DNA of 64,000 nucleotides from an uncultured Clostridia bacterium (GCA_948466345.1 CAOKAC010000008.1:29362-93361), one strand, 5' to 3'. Positions 1 to 10,461 are shown, counted from the stretch's first letter. The notes: generated from the letters alone by a model not told the origin. Numbers and translations: made by a program.

Positions 1-186
1 TAGCGCCACCAAATCACTGATAAAAATATTTCCCTTTCCCATTTCTATCAGTGAATATGTACTTCTACTGATTGGTGATCCAAGAACATTCATTTTTGCT
101 ACTATTTGTTCTTGCGTCAGTCCATTTTCTTTTCGTAATTTTTTTATATTTTCACTAAATTTTTTATCATTTAATTTTAGTTTCAT
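1..186 (-). CDS. XRE-family helix-turn-helix protein, C-terminus beyond window edge
   Basis: Partial gene. The visible 62 residues start at ATG 184-186 with a GGAG ribosome binding site just upstream and read MKLKLNDKKFSENIKKLRKE, followed by a typical Cro/CI helix-turn-helix (GLTQEQIVAKM, then SRSTYSLIEMGKGN). The reading frame is open at the window edge, so total length and any C-terminal domain are unknown. It probably binds DNA as a regulator. The sequence is clearly more AT-rich than the housekeeping genes that follow, as is its neighbour at 303-545, which hints at an acquired region. Confidence 0.7.
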   Translation of the reverse strand, partial: MKLKLNDKKFSENIKKLRKENGLTQEQIVAKMNVLGSPISRSTYSLIEMGKGNIFISDLVAL

Positions 187-302
187 ATAAAATCTCCATT
201 TTTGATTTTATTTATAAGCTAGTCTTGATTTTACAAAAAAATAGTGTAAAATTGCTTATATATAAGCATATAATGGATTTATGTTAGCTTTAAATGGAAA
301 AC

Positions 303-545
303 TTATCGGATTTCCTGTTCCAAATCATTAAATTCCGGCGTATTAAAAAATTCTGCCAAAGTTATCTCCAGTCCGTCACAAATCTTTTTGATTGTAGCAA
401 CTTCCGGTTTGCGACTTTTATTTCCTAAAATACTATAAATCGTAGATTTATCAACTCCAGAAATAACTGCCAGCATATATGGGGTAATATTTTTTTCTTC
501 ACATAATTCTACAATTCTATTTGCTAATGCTTTTTTTAAGGTCAT
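303..545 (-). CDS. XRE-family transcriptional regulator (80 aa)
   Basis: Small single-domain Cro/CI-type DNA-binding protein. The HTH runs over about residues 10-60 (ITPYMLAVISGVDKSTIYSI then GLEITLAEFF), the usual pattern of stand-alone XRE regulators of 65-85 residues. I chose ATG at 543-545 (MTLKKALANR) because AAAGGAG lies directly upstream; a longer in-frame start at 575 would begin inside the palindrome 559-576. Two palindromes (559-576 and 613-624) lie just upstream, as expected for autoregulation, but binding is inferred. The target genes are unknown. Confidence 0.8.
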   Translation of the reverse strand: MTLKKALANRIVELCEEKNITPYMLAVISGVDKSTIYSILGNKSRKPEVATIKKICDGLEITLAEFFNTPEFNDLEQEIR

Positions 546-558
546 AAAATTCTCCTTT

Positions 559-624
559 AATGGGACATATCCCATTAGTTATATTTTATGACCTTTATAT
601 AAATTCATGAGGGGGATATATCCC
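559..624. promoter_or_regulatory. Two operator-like palindromes upstream of the XRE gene
   Basis: Site 1 at 559-576 has 7-bp perfect arms AATGGGA/TCCCATT around CATA. Site 2 at 613-624 is the perfect palindrome GGGATATATCCC. They share the core GGGAYATATCCC and their centres are about 51 bp apart, roughly five helical turns. Site 1 sits immediately upstream of the ribosome binding site of the XRE gene at 303-545, and site 2 lies between it and the divergent gene at 687. This suggests repression of both directions by the XRE protein. Confidence 0.55.
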
Positions 625-686
625 ACTATATTTATAAAAAATTGGGGTATATATTTATTTATTTGTTACCGAAAGGACTACCCGCC

Positions 687-920
687 ATGCGCTGCAAAAA
701 CTTTCATTGTATTTATAATCAAAATACCAACTGCACTTCCGAAAATATTCTGATTGATCAATACGGAGTCTGTGCAGAATGTGTCTATTCGCAGAAAAAT
801 CTATCGCCTTCTCCTTCCCCATCTACCGGTAAAATCTTAGTTGGGCCTGTATCCGGCAATACAAATTCTTCCGATGCAAATGACGCGTTCATGCGTAAAT
901 TAAAAAAGATAAAAAAATAA
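687..920 (+). CDS. Small Cys-rich (DUF1540-like) protein
   Basis: A 77-residue protein. The N-terminal half has the pattern Cx4C-x6-C...GxCxEC (MRCKNFHCIYNQNTNCTSEN, then YGVCAEC), similar in style to the DUF1540 family of small cysteine-rich Firmicutes proteins thought to bind metal. The C-terminal half is low complexity (SPSPSPSTGK) with a basic tail KLKKIKK. I chose ATG 687 over an upstream in-frame start at 642 because GAAAGGA precedes it at good spacing and the conserved cysteines begin there. Function unknown; the family assignment is tentative. Confidence 0.6.
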   Translation: MRCKNFHCIYNQNTNCTSENILIDQYGVCAECVYSQKNLSPSPSPSTGKILVGPVSGNTNSSDANDAFMRKLKKIKK

Positions 921-995
921 GTCTGCTGCGTTTTTCTTACAAAATGTACACACTTCTCAAATCTTACGCGATCCGTATCATTACATTTCATCTTA

Positions 996-1024
996 TTGAC
1001 AAATCCGTAACTGTAGAGTACAAT
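996..1024 (+). promoter_or_regulatory. Sigma-A promoter for the YpsA-like gene
   Basis: TTGACA at 996-1001 and TACAAT at 1019-1024 with a 17-bp spacer, about 28 bp upstream of the GTG start at 1052. Near-consensus vegetative promoter. Confidence 0.75.
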
Positions 1025-1051
1025 ACATATAACACCAAAGGAGAATTGGCC

Positions 1052-1561
1052 GTGGAATTTTCAAAAAATCAAAGCGTATGCTTTACCGGACACCGACAAA
1101 TTCTGGGTGTGCACACCCATATCCTTCCCATTCGCCTGCATCGTACCATTCAAAATCTTATCCGCCTGGATTATTGCAACTTTATTGCCGGCGGCGCCGT
1201 CGGATTTGATATGATTGCCGCGGAGGCTGTTTTGGCGGCCCGTGAACAAAATCCCCGCGTCACCTTATTTTTGGCGCTTCCCTGCCGGGATCAAACCGCA
1301 CGCTGGAAAAATCCTTCTGATATCTGCCGCTACCAGCATCTGTTAGAGGAGGCAAACGGAATCCATTATATACAGGACGCTTATTCCAGCACCTGCATGC
1401 ACAAACGTAACCGATGGATGATCGACAACAGCGCCGTCTGCGTTTCTTATCAAAATACAGAACGGGGCGGAACGGCTTATACAGTGCAATATGCAGCATC
1501 CAAGGAAGTTCCTGTGGTCAATTTGGCGGACAGCAGCTTTATGGAAATTTTTGAAGAATAA
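1052..1561 (+). CDS. YpsA/DUF1273-type SLOG-domain protein
   Basis: A 169-residue protein with a Rossmann-like SLOG fold. The sequence opens with CFTGHR (about residues 9-14), followed by a GGAVGFDMIAAEAV segment typical of the YpsA/DUF1273 family, predicted to bind nucleotide-type ligands. The start is a GTG at 1052 preceded by AAAGGAGA at ideal spacing; the longer frame to 944 overlaps the promoter and is rejected. It is monocistronic, between its own promoter and the terminator at 1563-1590. The ligand and process are not known from the sequence. Confidence 0.8.
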   Translation: MEFSKNQSVCFTGHRQILGVHTHILPIRLHRTIQNLIRLDYCNFIAGGAVGFDMIAAEAVLAAREQNPRVTLFLALPCRDQTARWKNPSDICRYQHLLEEANGIHYIQDAYSSTCMHKRNRWMIDNSAVCVSYQNTERGGTAYTVQYAASKEVPVVNLADSSFMEIFEE

Positions 1562-1562
1562 A

Positions 1563-1590
1563 AAAGGTCTTCCTTTACAGGAAGACCTTT
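1563..1590. terminator. Bidirectional intrinsic terminator
   Basis: Perfect 12-bp stem AAAGGTCTTCCT / AGGAAGACCTTT with a TTAC loop, followed by a T run on the plus strand and A-flanked on the other side. It lies between the convergent YpsA-like gene and the lipoprotein gene and can serve both. Confidence 0.85.
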
Positions 1591-1602
1591 TTTATTCTTT
1601 TT

Positions 1603-2223
1603 TTAATATGTCGGGCTGTCCAAACGCCACGCGCCGTCTTCATAAATCAGTTGAATTTCCACAGACATGTCTGCCTCTCCATGCAAATAAGATTGGGCTT
1701 TCACGACCGCTGTGTTCCCTTTTTTTTGAATCACCTCTACCTGCTGTTCTTTTTCCGCCGTGCCATAGGTTCTGGCGTCTATAACGGAAAGATCCTTGTG
1801 TACGGCAAGAATGCCATTTTCCGTTTCCATGTACCGGGCATAGGCGGCGGTTCCTTCCTCTATGGAAATACCGGTAAAGGCCATTTCAAATAAATAGGCG
1901 CAATAGTCCTTGGAATAAACTTTCTTCGTTGCTTCCTTGATGCTGTCTATAGAGGAAAATCCGGCATCCCCCGCCACCGGAAGATAGCTAAGCAGGGTTG
2001 CATCTGTTTTCACTTCAGCGGCAAAATGCCGGGCGGCATCGCTGTCTGCATCTACAAACGGAAGACCTTTTCCAAAATAAATCTCATTCATAGCAACGCT
2101 CTCTGCAATCAGCTCTTTTGCAGCGCTGCAAATCTCCTCATCTGTAAAAGTGGAACTGCCGCAGGAAGCAAGAAGCATGACGGCCAGTGTCACAGCGAGA
2201 ATATACAGAAATTTTTGGTTCAT
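1603..2223 (-). CDS. Predicted lipoprotein, function unknown
   Basis: A 206-residue protein with a type II signal peptide: MNQK, a hydrophobic stretch, then the lipobox LASC (Cys21), so it should be lipid-anchored on the outer face of the membrane. The mature part is acidic and shows no domain I recognise; the C-terminus (VEIQLIYEDGAWRLDSPTY) resembles the end of secreted proteins of the NTF2-like/DUF4878 type. The start at 2223 has TAGGAGGTG upstream. It follows gyrA on the same strand but is separated from it by a strong hairpin, so it may be expressed separately. Confidence 0.7.
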   Translation of the reverse strand: MNQKFLYILAVTLAVMLLASCGSSTFTDEEICSAAKELIAESVAMNEIYFGKGLPFVDADSDAARHFAAEVKTDATLLSYLPVAGDAGFSSIDSIKEATKKVYSKDYCAYLFEMAFTGISIEEGTAAYARYMETENGILAVHKDLSVIDARTYGTAEKEQQVEVIQKKGNTAVVKAQSYLHGEADMSVEIQLIYEDGAWRLDSPTY

Positions 2224-2282
2224 AGGAACACCTCCTATATATTTTCTCCGGGTAAGGAGAAATGGGGAAAATAAACAACTAC

Positions 2283-2309
2283 CCCTCCGTCAGCAAAGCT
2301 GACGGAGGG
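2283..2309 (-). terminator. Hairpin after gyrA
   Basis: A 12-bp perfect stem CCCTCCGTCAGC / GCTGACGGAGGG with AAA loop, starting 15 bp downstream of the gyrA stop codon. The T run that follows on the minus strand is poor, so it may act as a terminator of modest efficiency or as a 3' mRNA-stabilising hairpin. Confidence 0.6.
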
Positions 2310-2323
2310 AGAGATACTATAAA

Positions 2324-4933
2324 CTATTCCTCTGTCGCTGCAGGTGCTCCCTCTGTGGCATCTTCCACAGAAGATTCTTCTGCCTGCGCTTCTTCCTCTT
2401 CTTCCACCTTTTCTGCCACAGCAAAACTTACCAGCGTTGCATCTTCTGCCAATCGCATCAGCCGCACGCCGGTAGCGCCGCTTCCCTTCAACAAAGATAT
2501 TTCCGATACGGCGATTCGGATTAGCGTACCTGTATCGGTGATAAGCATTAAATCTTCATCTTCTGTTGCGACTGCTACGCCGCACAGCTGCCCGGTTTTT
2601 TCCGTAATCTGCTGGCAGCGGATTCCCATATTGGGACGATTTTTCCGACGGAAGTTGGAGAAAGGTACTCTTTTTCCAATACCCTTTTCCGTAATGGTAA
2701 CCAGATGATGACTTTCTTGCCATGCCTCGTCATTTTCCACGATAACAGCGCCGACTACCCGGTCGCCTTCCCGCAGACGGATACCGGTAACACCACGGGA
2801 GGTTCTGCCCACGATTCGCACATCGCTTTCTGCAAAACGAGAGCCTTGTCCCTGGGCCGTAGAAATGAGAATATCCGCATCTCCCATCGTTCTGTCTACA
2901 AAGATAAGGCTATCGCCTTCATCTAGACTAATGGCGATTTTTCCACCTTTTCTCTGATATTCAAATTCGCTGAGCGCAGTCCGTTTGATAACGCCAGCCT
3001 GGGTAACCATCACAAGATATTCTTCACTGGAGAATCCTTCAATAGAAATCACTGCAGTGACTTCCTCTCCCTGTTCCAGATCCAATAAATTGACAATATT
3101 CGTACCTTTAGCCGTACGGGATGCCTCAGGAATCTGATATGCCTTTTTCGCAAACACCTTGCCGCGGCTGGTAAACAGCAGCAGATACGAATGGCTGTCC
3201 GCCACAATGACCTTTTCCGTATAATCTTCTTCCTTCATAGTGAGACCGGCTTTGCCCATACCTCCGCGGCGCTGCGCTCCATATACGTCGGCGGGCTGCC
3301 GCTTCACATAGCCGGTTTTTGTCATCGTGATAATACACTTGTGCTGCTCGATCAAATCTTCCAACTGGATTTCATCGTGATATTCCACCAGCTCAGTACG
3401 CCGGCCGTCTGCAAACTTCCGGCGAATTTCTGTCAGCTCATCCCGGATAATTCCTTTGATTTTCTCCGGGTCTGCCAAAATCCCACGTAGTTCTCCGATT
3501 GTAGCAGCCAAATCTGCCAGTTTTTCTTCGATTTTCTGCCGTTCCAGGCCGGACAATCTACCAAGGGGCATAGATACTATCGCCTGGGCCTGCTCATCGG
3601 AAAGGCCCGCATTTTCGCTTCCAGCAAATTCTAAAAGTCCCTCTTTTGTGGAGATATCCGCGTTCTGGCTTCCGTCTCCTACAAAACGTGCTTTCAAATT
3701 TTCCTTTGCTGTAGGCGTATCCGGACTGCTGCGGATAATAGAAATCACCTCGTCTATATTGTCAATGGCGATCTTATATCCTTCATACAGGTGCGCTTCC
3801 TTCAGGGCCCGGTTTAAATCAAACTGGGTACGCCGAGTGATAACGCCCTTTTGATGGTCGATATACGCTTCCAGAATCTGTTTCAGATTCAGTATTTTCG
3901 GCTCCCCGTTCAGCAGCGCCAGCATATTGATGGCGCAGGTATCCTGAAGCTGCGTATACTTATACAGCTGATTTAAAATAATCTGACAGTTTGCATCCCG
4001 CCGGCATTCGATCACAATCCGCATACCGTGGCGGCCGGATTCGTCCCGGATTCCGGTGATTCCCTCAACCCGTTTATCCCGTACCAAATCTGCAATGGAT
4101 TCCACCAGCATAGACTTATTTACCTGATATGGAATCTCCGTGACAATGATCCGGTGTTTGTCTTCTTCAATATTGGCTCTGGCTCGTACCATAACCCGGC
4201 CACGGCCAGTAGTATAGGCTTCATAAATTCCCCGGTTGCCGTAAATAGTGGCGGCGGTTGGAAAGTCCGGACCCTTGATATACTGCATCAAAGCAGGAAC
4301 ATCTGCGTCAGGATTTTCCAAAAGATACAGAGTTCCGTCTATTACTTCTCCCATATTGTGCGGCGGAATGTTGGTAGCCATACCTACGGCAATTCCAACA
4401 GACCCGTTTACCAATAAATTTGGAAACCGGGCGGGAAGAACGGTAGGTTCTTTTCTCCGGTTATCGAAGTTGGGCATAAAATCTACAACGTCTTTTTCAA
4501 TATCCCGCATCAATTCCCCGGCAAGCTTGGACATACGCGCTTCTGTATATCGGTATGCAGCCGCGCCGTCTCCGTCTACGGAACCGAAGTTTCCGTGTCC
4601 CTGTACCAGAGGATACCGAAGGGAAAAGTCCTGGGCCATACGTACCATTGTCCCGTATACGGCCGCATCTCCATGAGGATGATATCTACCCAGCACGTTA
4701 CCGACTGTAGTTGCAGATTTTCTAAAGGGCTTATCGTATGTAAGGTTATCCTCATACATAGCGTACATGATACGCCGCTGTCCCGGCTTCATACCGTCCC
4801 GCACATCCGGCAGGGCACGGCTGATAATAACGGACATGGAATATTCCAGGAAGGACTTGCGCACTTCCTTATCCATGGCAATCGGTTTTATCTTCTGCTG
4901 GGGAAATTCAATATTATTATTTTCTTCGCGCAC
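2324..4933 (-). CDS. gyrA: DNA gyrase subunit A
   Basis: An 869-residue subunit of DNA gyrase, which with GyrB introduces negative supercoils using ATP. The breakage-reunion domain is complete: the active-site tyrosine is in [11 protein letters not shown] (Tyr129), and the C-terminal beta-pinwheel has the GyrA-box-like [10 protein letters not shown]. The protein ends in a long acidic tail rich in Glu and Ala ([20 protein letters not shown]), which in other gyrases modulates supercoiling. The quinolone-determining segment reads [10 protein letters not shown]: Ala90 and Gly94 stand where E. coli has Ser83 and Asp87, substitutions linked to reduced quinolone binding in other species. It is the last gene of the dnaA-dnaN-remB-gyrB-gyrA run. 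Confidence 0.97.
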   Translation of the reverse strand: MREENNNIEFPQQKIKPIAMDKEVRKSFLEYSMSVIISRALPDVRDGMKPGQRRIMYAMYEDNLTYDKPFRKSATTVGNVLGRYHPHGDAAVYGTMVRMAQDFSLRYPLVQGHGNFGSVDGDGAAAYRYTEARMSKLAGELMRDIEKDVVDFMPNFDNRRKEPTVLPARFPNLLVNGSVGIAVGMATNIPPHNMGEVIDGTLYLLENPDADVPALMQYIKGPDFPTAATIYGNRGIYEAYTTGRGRVMVRARANIEEDKHRIIVTEIPYQVNKSMLVESIADLVRDKRVEGITGIRDESGRHGMRIVIECRRDANCQIILNQLYKYTQLQDTCAINMLALLNGEPKILNLKQILEAYIDHQKGVITRRTQFDLNRALKEAHLYEGYKIAIDNIDEVISIIRSSPDTPTAKENLKARFVGDGSQNADISTKEGLLEFAGSENAGLSDEQAQAIVSMPLGRLSGLERQKIEEKLADLAATIGELRGILADPEKIKGIIRDELTEIRRKFADGRRTELVEYHDEIQLEDLIEQHKCIITMTKTGYVKRQPADVYGAQRRGGMGKAGLTMKEEDYTEKVIVADSHSYLLLFTSRGKVFAKKAYQIPEASRTAKGTNIVNLLDLEQGEEVTAVISIEGFSSEEYLVMVTQAGVIKRTALSEFEYQRKGGKIAISLDEGDSLIFVDRTMGDADILISTAQGQGSRFAESDVRIVGRTSRGVTGIRLREGDRVVGAVIVENDEAWQESHHLVTITEKGIGKRVPFSNFRRKNRPNMGIRCQQITEKTGQLCGVAVATEDEDLMLITDTGTLIRIAVSEISLLKGSGATGVRLMRLAEDATLVSFAVAEKVEEEEEAQAEESSVEDATEGAPAATEE

Positions 4934-4971
4934 GTTTTTCTACCCCTTTTATTGAAAGCGGATATTTCCGC

Positions 4972-6930
<1,959 letters not shown>

Positions 6931-6937
6931 TCATCAA

Positions 6938-7204
6938 TTATTCGTATGCTTCATCCCGACGGGCCCGTCCATAAACGCTGCGGGCAGACAGTCTGCATAA
7001 TATCACGTTTTCTTTTTTTCCTTTTTCTCCGGTGAGAAGAAAGGATTTTGGAAGATCGTCTCCTGCAAGGAGAATCCTTCCGCTTTTTTCCGCAGCACGG
7101 AGAAACTCTTTTGTCGTTTTTTGAGTATTTACATTATCGATATCAAAAATACCGATAATATCGGTTTTTTTTACGGAGACATCTCCGCCGAGATACAAAA
7201 ACAT
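6938..7204 (-). CDS. remB: RemB-like extracellular matrix regulator (DUF370 family)
   Basis: An 88-residue protein of the DUF370/RemB (YaaB) family, which in Bacillus sits between recF and gyrB and is linked to biofilm matrix gene control. The typical start MFLYLGGDVSVKKTDIIGIF and the segment RILLAGDDLPKSFLLT are visible. ATG 7202-7204 is chosen because AAAGGAG precedes it; a longer frame to 7225 has no such signal. The recF gene expected on its upstream side in Bacillus-type order is missing: dnaN follows directly. Confidence 0.85.
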   Translation of the reverse strand: MFLYLGGDVSVKKTDIIGIFDIDNVNTQKTTKEFLRAAEKSGRILLAGDDLPKSFLLTGEKGKKENVILCRLSARSVYGRARRDEAYE

Positions 7205-7248
7205 GTTGTCTCCTTTCATAATCACACATGCTGCGAAATCTGTACAGA

Positions 7249-8409
7249 TTATTTTCCATTCATCCGCAGAGGCATTATAAACAATGTATATTCTATCAGT
7301 ACTTCTTCTGTTTCGTCTCCCTCAGATTTTACTGCTTCGATACTCATACCCATCAGCGGCCCGTTCATTTTTAGACAAACGGTAGCCTCTTCTCCTGCCG
7401 CCTTTAATGCATCCAGCAAATATCGGCAGTTAAAGGCGATTACCAGTGTTTCTCCTGTCATATGAATAGGCAGCTCTTCATATACACTGCCCCCTGCGGA
7501 AGAGGATGATATTTTAAGCACATTCTCTTCAAATTCCAACTTAATATACGTTTTAGAGTTACTTCCACCCAGTTTATCTTCCGTAACGATAGAAGCACGC
7601 TCGACTGCACGGATCAGCGAAGCCGCGTCTATATGCGCCACCCGATCATAGCTTTCCGGCAGAATTCTGCCGTAGTTGAGATATTCTCCGTCAATGAGTC
7701 TTGAAAAATAAGTATATCCGTTGATTTCGAAAATGACATGCTTTCTTGCAAGGGATACGGTGATCTCTTCTTCCGTATCCTTGATCATGCGCATAATCTC
7801 TAAAAGAATCTTTCCTGGGATAATAAAGGAAGCGTCTGGTACATCTCCCTCCAATTGTGCCTGGGCAAGTCCCAGCCGATTTCCATCACAACCTACACAG
7901 CGCAGCGTCCCTCTTTCCACCGAAAAATATACACCGGTGAAAATCGGTTTTTGCGCGTTTTGTGAGATAGCAAAAATCGTTTTGGAAATAAGGCTGCGCA
8001 AAACATGCTGCGGCATCGTATAGTTCCGGTCTCCGGACAGAAGCGGCAGAGACGGGAAATTCTCTCCTGGCAGCGCGTTGATTTCAAAGGTACTGCTTCC
8101 GCTGGTAATATGCACCCTGTTTTTATCATCCACTTCAATAAGAATCTGTCCGGCAGGCAGGCTGCGAACAATCTGCAGAATATTCTGGCTGTTGATAATA
8201 TAACTGCCTTCCTGCAGGATGGTGGCCTCTACTGTTGTACGCAGCCCTTTTTCCATATCGTATGCCGTAATCTGGCAGGTTCCCTCACTGGGACCGGGGC
8301 ATTCAAATAAAATTCCTTCAATTGCCGCAATAGTATTTCTTGCGGGGGCGACAGACGCAGCCGGTGAGAGTGCGCCAAGCAGGGCGTCTCTATCAAATTG
8401 CACTTTCAT
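7249..8409 (-). CDS. dnaN: DNA polymerase III beta sliding clamp
   Basis: A 386-residue clamp that rings DNA and tethers the replicative polymerase. Three similar domains can be followed across the length. Landmarks are MKVQFDRDALLGAL at the start, the middle FSVERGTLRCVGCDGNRLGLA and a C-terminus with FIMPLRMNGK, a form of the usual MPxRM motif that shapes the peptide-binding pocket. It is the first gene downstream of the oriC-like intergenic region and precedes remB by 44 bp. Confidence 0.96.
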   Translation of the reverse strand: MKVQFDRDALLGALSPAASVAPARNTIAAIEGILFECPGPSEGTCQITAYDMEKGLRTTVEATILQEGSYIINSQNILQIVRSLPAGQILIEVDDKNRVHITSGSSTFEINALPGENFPSLPLLSGDRNYTMPQHVLRSLISKTIFAISQNAQKPIFTGVYFSVERGTLRCVGCDGNRLGLAQAQLEGDVPDASFIIPGKILLEIMRMIKDTEEEITVSLARKHVIFEINGYTYFSRLIDGEYLNYGRILPESYDRVAHIDAASLIRAVERASIVTEDKLGGSNSKTYIKLEFEENVLKISSSSAGGSVYEELPIHMTGETLVIAFNCRYLLDALKAAGEEATVCLKMNGPLMGMSIEAVKSEGDETEEVLIEYTLFIMPLRMNGK

Positions 8410-8851
8410 GTTGGATAAATTCCTTTTCTCTAAATAGTTTAAATATAAATATATAATATAAATAAATACAGAAGAAACAGTAGGGCCTGTGGAAACTTTG
8501 GAAAGTCTGGAAAGCCCTATTAATACTTGTTTTATTTTTCCAATGTTTCAATTTTGCCCTTTGGAAAAGCCTTGGAAACCTGTGGAAAATCCAGGCGGTT
8601 TTCGTCTGATTTTCAGGTAAAGCCTAAAGCAGCGATGCATGTGACTTTTCCAAAGGCTTTTGTCTCGGCATTTTTCTGTGGAAAACATCGCTTTCTGATG
8701 CGGCCTTGCAACAAGAAAAAAGTTTTCCACAAGGGGAGCATTTTTTCTTCCAAAGTGATCTTCTCTGCCGTACGAGCATGCATATTTTTCTTTCCCAATA
8801 CTTTTCCACATAGTTTTCCACAAAAATTTATCTTTTGGATAACGCTGTGGA
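8410..8851. other. oriC: Putative replication origin (oriC), dnaA-dnaN intergenic region
   Basis: A non-coding stretch of about 440 bp between dnaA and dnaN. It holds five exact TTTTCCACA-type DnaA boxes, in both orientations: 8581-8589 (minus), 8677-8685 (minus), 8723-8731 (plus), 8802-8810 (plus) and 8814-8822 (plus). Near-matches lie at 8489-8497 (minus) and 8833-8841 (minus). An AT-only-like tract at about 8433-8472, next to dnaN, is a plausible unwinding element. A sixth exact box (10398-10406, minus) lies upstream of dnaA, suggesting a bipartite arrangement. Open frames in this interval are chance readings of the box repeats. Confidence 0.8.
8433..8472. other. AT-rich putative DNA unwinding element
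   Basis: An almost pure A/T stretch (AGTTTAAATATAAATATATA and onward), 20-60 bp from the dnaN start codon and on the dnaN side of the DnaA-box array. This is where unwinding elements sit in Bacillus-type origins. Its function is inferred from position and composition only. Confidence 0.5.
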
Positions 8852-10273
8852 CTAGCTTTTGACTTCTGTGATAATTTCCACAATTTCATTATTCAGCCGG
8901 TGGTTGTTTTGAATTTCCGCTTCAATTGCCTGAATATTGCTGTGGACAGTGGAATGGTCTCGATCCAGCATTTTTCCAATCGCCGGCAAGGATAAATCCA
9001 GCACCTTTCGAATTACATACATAGATACGTTTCTAGCGGTTCGAATATTTTTTGTGCGCCCCTTGCCAAGAATCTGTTCTACGGTTACATCATATTTTCT
9101 TGCAGTGACTTCTAAGATATTATCTACTGTTTCAGAAACCGGTTTATTTTCCCGAAAATATTCCGGAATAGAGGATTTCACCATTTCCAGTGTTATGGGG
9201 CGTCCGCTGAGAAAAGAAACGGCGCCGATTTTTTTTAACGCCCCTTCAATTTGCCGGATGTTGGAATCCAGCCGTTCCGCAAGAAAGGCAAGAACATTGT
9301 TTGGAACATTCAAATTGTTTTTTTCTGCCTTCTTACGTAGAATTGCCAGCCGCAGTTCATATTCCGGCGGCTGTACGTCTGCGATCATACCCTGTACAAA
9401 ACGGGTTTTGATTCGTTCTTCCAGGGTAAACATTTCTCTTGGCGGGCGGTCACTGGTAACAACAATTTGTTTTCGATTTTCATACAGAGCGTTGAAGGTA
9501 TGAAAAAATTCTTCCTGTGTAGAGGTTTTTCCAGATACAAACTGAATATCGTCAATGAGTAGCATATCTGCTTTCCGATATTTGTCCCGGAAACGTCCTG
9601 TAGTTTTTTTTGAAATGGACTCAATGAGTTCATTCATAAAATCTTCGCTTTTGGTACAGATGATAGACATATGGGGCCGCATTTTCTGTACTCGATTCGC
9701 GATGGCATACATCAAATGGGTTTTCCCAAGGCCGCTGGGACCGTATATAAACAAGGGATTATAGTTATGATGTCCGCCGGGATCATTGGATACCGCCACG
9801 CTGCAGGCATGGGCAAATTGGTTGGAAGAACCTACAATAAAGTTTTCAAAGGTATATTCCGGGCAAAGACCTTGCGATGGAAGATGCTCTTCCTCTTCTA
9901 TAGATTGGTCTTGTATGGAGTCTATGCTTTCATTCTCTTCTGCTTTTGTGTCTTGTTCCTGCTCCATAATCAAACGGTCTGTGGGTATACAGATATTGCG
10001 TTCCCGCACTACATCGCAGATAATTTCAATAATAGGTTCAAATCCCAGCGCATCGTATACACTTTTTGTAATCAGGTCGGTACATCTGCCCACAAGAAAT
10101 TTTCTTTTAAGTTCGTCCCCTGTAGCTAAAATGATTTTATCCGTATCAATCTGCAAAAGGTGCAAATCGGAGAACCATAGATCAAATGCCGTCTGTGACA
10201 TGGTAGCGTTTTTGCGAATTTGGTCAATGATGGAATGCATGAACATGGAAAGCTCTTCTTTTGATGGTTCCAT
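8852..10273 (-). CDS. dnaA: Chromosomal replication initiator DnaA
   Basis: A 473-residue initiator. Domain I is at the N-terminus and is followed by an acidic linker (about residues 103-130). The AAA+ domain has Walker A GPSGLGKTH (178-186) and Walker B MLLIDDIQF. The C-terminal DNA-binding domain carries the DnaA signature DRDHSTVHSNI. I chose ATG 10271-10273 (MEPSKEELSMF), which has AAAGGAG at good spacing; a 29-residue upstream extension runs through the leader hairpin and is rejected. The promoter is at 10351-10379. It starts the run that continues, across the oriC-like region, into dnaN. Confidence 0.96.
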   Translation of the reverse strand: MEPSKEELSMFMHSIIDQIRKNATMSQTAFDLWFSDLHLLQIDTDKIILATGDELKRKFLVGRCTDLITKSVYDALGFEPIIEIICDVVRERNICIPTDRLIMEQEQDTKAEENESIDSIQDQSIEEEEHLPSQGLCPEYTFENFIVGSSNQFAHACSVAVSNDPGGHHNYNPLFIYGPSGLGKTHLMYAIANRVQKMRPHMSIICTKSEDFMNELIESISKKTTGRFRDKYRKADMLLIDDIQFVSGKTSTQEEFFHTFNALYENRKQIVVTSDRPPREMFTLEERIKTRFVQGMIADVQPPEYELRLAILRKKAEKNNLNVPNNVLAFLAERLDSNIRQIEGALKKIGAVSFLSGRPITLEMVKSSIPEYFRENKPVSETVDNILEVTARKYDVTVEQILGKGRTKNIRTARNVSMYVIRKVLDLSLPAIGKMLDRDHSTVHSNIQAIEAEIQNNHRLNNEIVEIITEVKS

Positions 10274-10293
10274 CCAGACTGCTCCTTTCTGAA

Positions 10294-10320
10294 ATAAAAA
10301 CGCTGGAAAGGCGTTTTTAT
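10294..10320 (-). promoter_or_regulatory. Terminator-shaped hairpin in the dnaA leader
   Basis: Perfect 10-bp arms ATAAAAACGC / GCGTTTTTAT around a 7-nt loop, followed on the minus strand by a T-rich stretch and then the dnaA ribosome binding site. It lies between the predicted dnaA transcription start (about 10344) and the start codon. It could act as a weak attenuator or a translational control hairpin. Confidence 0.5.
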
Positions 10321-10350
10321 CTTCCTTATTATTAAATACTATATAGAATA

Positions 10351-10379
10351 AGTATAGCATAAATGGGGTGATTTTTCAA
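10351..10379 (-). promoter_or_regulatory. dnaA promoter
   Basis: On the minus strand TTGAAA (10379-10374) and TATACT (10356-10351) are separated by 17 bp, and the -10 box carries the extended TG motif (TTTATGCTATACT). A DnaA box at 10398-10406 lies about 20 bp upstream of the -35, so autoregulation by DnaA is plausible. Confidence 0.75.
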
Positions 10380-10397
10380 GAGAGAATCAACAAAACC

Positions 10398-10406
10398 TGT
10401 GGAAAA
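10398..10406 (-). promoter_or_regulatory. DnaA box upstream of dnaA
   Basis: Exact TTTTCCACA on the minus strand, isolated from the main cluster at 8581-8822 and next to the dnaA promoter. Fits autoregulation of dnaA or the second half of a bipartite origin. Confidence 0.6.
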
Positions 10407-10438
10407 CTATGCGAAAAAAAGTATATTAGAGACAAGTA

Positions 10439-10461
10439 AAAAGCCTCTATGAGAGGCTTTT
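10439..10461 (-). terminator. Intrinsic terminator after truB
   Basis: Stem AAAAGCCTCT / AGAGGCTTTT with a 3-nt loop. It is downstream of truB on the minus strand and upstream of the dnaA promoter, so it insulates dnaA from the rbfA-nrnA-truB operon. Confidence 0.8.

Noticed and set aside
8527..8889. Overlapping short frames in the dnaA-dnaN gap
   Set aside because: They read through repeated DnaA boxes and have no ribosome binding site; the region is better explained as oriC.
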